Origin: an uncultured SAR86 cluster bacterium
Lineage (GTDB): Bacteria; Pseudomonadota; Gammaproteobacteria; Magnimaribacterales; D2472
Assembly: GCA_902628925.1 (NCBI GenBank)
Contig: CACOPA010000001.1
Span: 186,001-250,000, forward strand
Length of the DNA stretch: 64,000 nucleotides
Direction of reading: 5' to 3'
In this document: in pieces, positions 63,350-64,000 of the stretch
How the letters are laid out: each line of letters opens with the position of its first letter
How positions within the stretch are numbered: position 1 is the first letter of the stretch
Translations under genes and position numbers: made by a program
Notes under the pieces: generated by a model
What the model was told of the DNA's origin: nothing
What the model saw: the letters and a program-made list of their open reading frames with translations, nothing else
The model's database searches: none

Positions 63350-64000
63350 CAGATATATATTTTAATTTTTTGACCCGGAAATATACTAGATGGATCTAAT
63401 TCATTCCACTTAATCACTTCGTTGACGGTTACCCCAAAACGAATTGCAATTTCAGAAATAACATCTCCTTTTTGGATGGTATAAGTCAAGAATTCGGGTA
63501 AGGGATCCATAATGGTATTAGGTTTTGGCTTAACTTTGAAATATTCATGAATTCCAAGAAATATACTTCTTGCAATCATTCTTCTGCCAGGTTTTTTTGA
63601 TAATCTCCTAGAATCGTCAGGGTTAGTTATGAATCCAGACTCAACTAAAACAGATGGGATATCTATTGATTTTAAAACTCTAAAGTCAGCAAATTCAACA
63701 TTTGGTTTATGCATGTGTGTGAAAGGATCTCTTTTTAATTGCTCTAATATCTTTTCACCAAGAATTATACTATTTTCAATTTTAGCCGCATAAGCTAGCT
63801 GGTATATTGCTCTGGCAGCATCCTCATCAAAGTCTTGGAAATCAAGCCTTCCAGCCTTTAACTTTATTGAGCTATCTGCAACAAGCTTAGCTTTTGACAA
63901 ATTCTCTGCTGTAATCGAGGAGGCTTCTTCAGACCATACATACACTGATGCCCCCTTTACTCTTGAGAGTCGAAAGCCATCAGCATGAATAGAAACAAAA
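63349..64000 (-). CDS. N-acetylmuramoyl-L-alanine amidase with LysM domain (partial)
   Basis: The gene runs off the end of the window, so its N-terminus is missing. The visible 216 residues begin in the amidase_3 fold: VSIHADGFRLSRVKGASVYVW, which includes a zinc-binding His, and the SVLVESGFITN motif with the catalytic Glu. A C-terminal LysM domain (TYTIQKGDVISEIAIRFGVTVNEVIKWN) binds peptidoglycan. This is the AmiB/AmiC type used to split septal peptidoglycan, with the LysM at the C-terminus as in AmiB. Confidence 0.9.
   Translation of the reverse strand, partial: FVSIHADGFRLSRVKGASVYVWSEEASSITAENLSKAKLVADSSIKLKAGRLDFQDFDEDAARAIYQLAYAAKIENSIILGEKILEQLKRDPFTHMHKPNVEFADFRVLKSIDIPSVLVESGFITNPDDSRRLSKKPGRRMIARSIFLGIHEYFKVKPKPNTIMDPLPEFLTYTIQKGDVISEIAIRFGVTVNEVIKWNELDPSSIFPGQKIKIYI

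Noticed and set aside
1-64000. CRISPR array, tRNA or rRNA genes, insertion sequences, long direct repeats
   Set aside because: I read the gaps between genes, which are nearly all under 150 bases, and saw no regular repeats, cloverleaf-like segments or transposase frames. A tRNAscan or repeat search would be decisive.
1-64000. A novel defence or biosynthetic gene cluster
   Set aside because: Nearly every gene belongs to a recognised housekeeping or respiratory family in a conserved order; nothing resembles a multi-gene defence or secondary-metabolite system.

Overview
The window is a compact, clearly AT-rich stretch of bacterial chromosome. Several conserved neighbourhoods are typical of Gammaproteobacteria: lysA-dapF-DUF484-xerC-yigB, ubiE-ubiJ-ubiB-tatABC, miaB-ybeZ-ybeY-corC-lnt, and fau-6S RNA-zapA-zapB-like-pepP-ubiH. 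Together with the respiratory make-up, the tiny intergenic gaps and many ATGA or longer overlaps, this suggests a streamlined aerobic marine gammaproteobacterium, possibly of the SAR86 type. That placement is inference; there is no rRNA gene here to confirm it. I saw no tRNA or rRNA genes, insertion sequences, prophage genes or CRISPR arrays.

Layout. 1-7192: aa3-type cytochrome c oxidase and its assembly line (coxB 3' end, coxA, ctaG, coxC, an opposing DUF2909 gene, SURF1, a Cys-less SCO-like protein, ctaA, ctaB, SCO1). 7193-12806 (minus): a dual-specificity-type phosphatase, quinone oxidoreductase, gshA, pckA, dsbB. 12877-19170: polA, a Coq4-like protein, engB, then a periplasmic redox cluster (cytochrome c4, DsbA, pseudoazurin, cytochrome c5) and ubiK. 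19160-23505 (minus): yigB, xerC, DUF484, dapF, lysA, and a 38-codon lptM lipoprotein. 23545-26916 (minus): the methyl cycle ahcY, metK, metF. 27080-33439: tkt, pgk, class I aldolase, dtd, acyl-CoA dehydrogenase, LOG family. 33441-38233 (minus): tatCBA, ubiB, ubiJ, ubiE, rsgA. 38274-46363: orn, PhoD-like phosphatase, DUF1820, miaB, ybeZ, ybeY, corC, lnt, an L,D-transpeptidase. 46360-52782: FadB-type enzyme, a non-coding region holding a strong small-RNA candidate, gpx, rpiA, ilvA, epoxide hydrolase. 52768-57502: fau, 6S RNA, zapA, zapB-like, pepP, ubiH-like, and an iron-binding lipoprotein behind a near-perfect Fur box. 57493-64000: maf, SDR, rpmB, sixA, dut, rpmE2, priA, SDR, and the 3' end of a LysM-bearing amidase.

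How the genes fit together. Much of the window serves aerobic respiration: the terminal oxidase and its copper and heme A supply, its likely electron donors (cytochromes c4 and c5, pseudoazurin), and ubiquinone synthesis and accessory factors (UbiB, UbiE, UbiJ, UbiK, a UbiH-like flavoprotein and a Coq4-like protein). Central carbon, methyl-cycle, lysine/peptidoglycan and envelope genes fill the rest.

The most interesting unexplained signal is at 48665-48774. It has a promoter with a consensus -10 box, a hairpin with a C-rich loop, and a strong intrinsic terminator, with no credible protein. It looks like an undescribed small RNA or an attenuator upstream of gpx. Secondary points are the Coq4-like protein alongside a UbiH-family protein with a degenerate flavin motif, the pseudoazurin with a di-cysteine N-terminal extension, and palindromic or hairpin elements between metF and tkt and in front of lptM.
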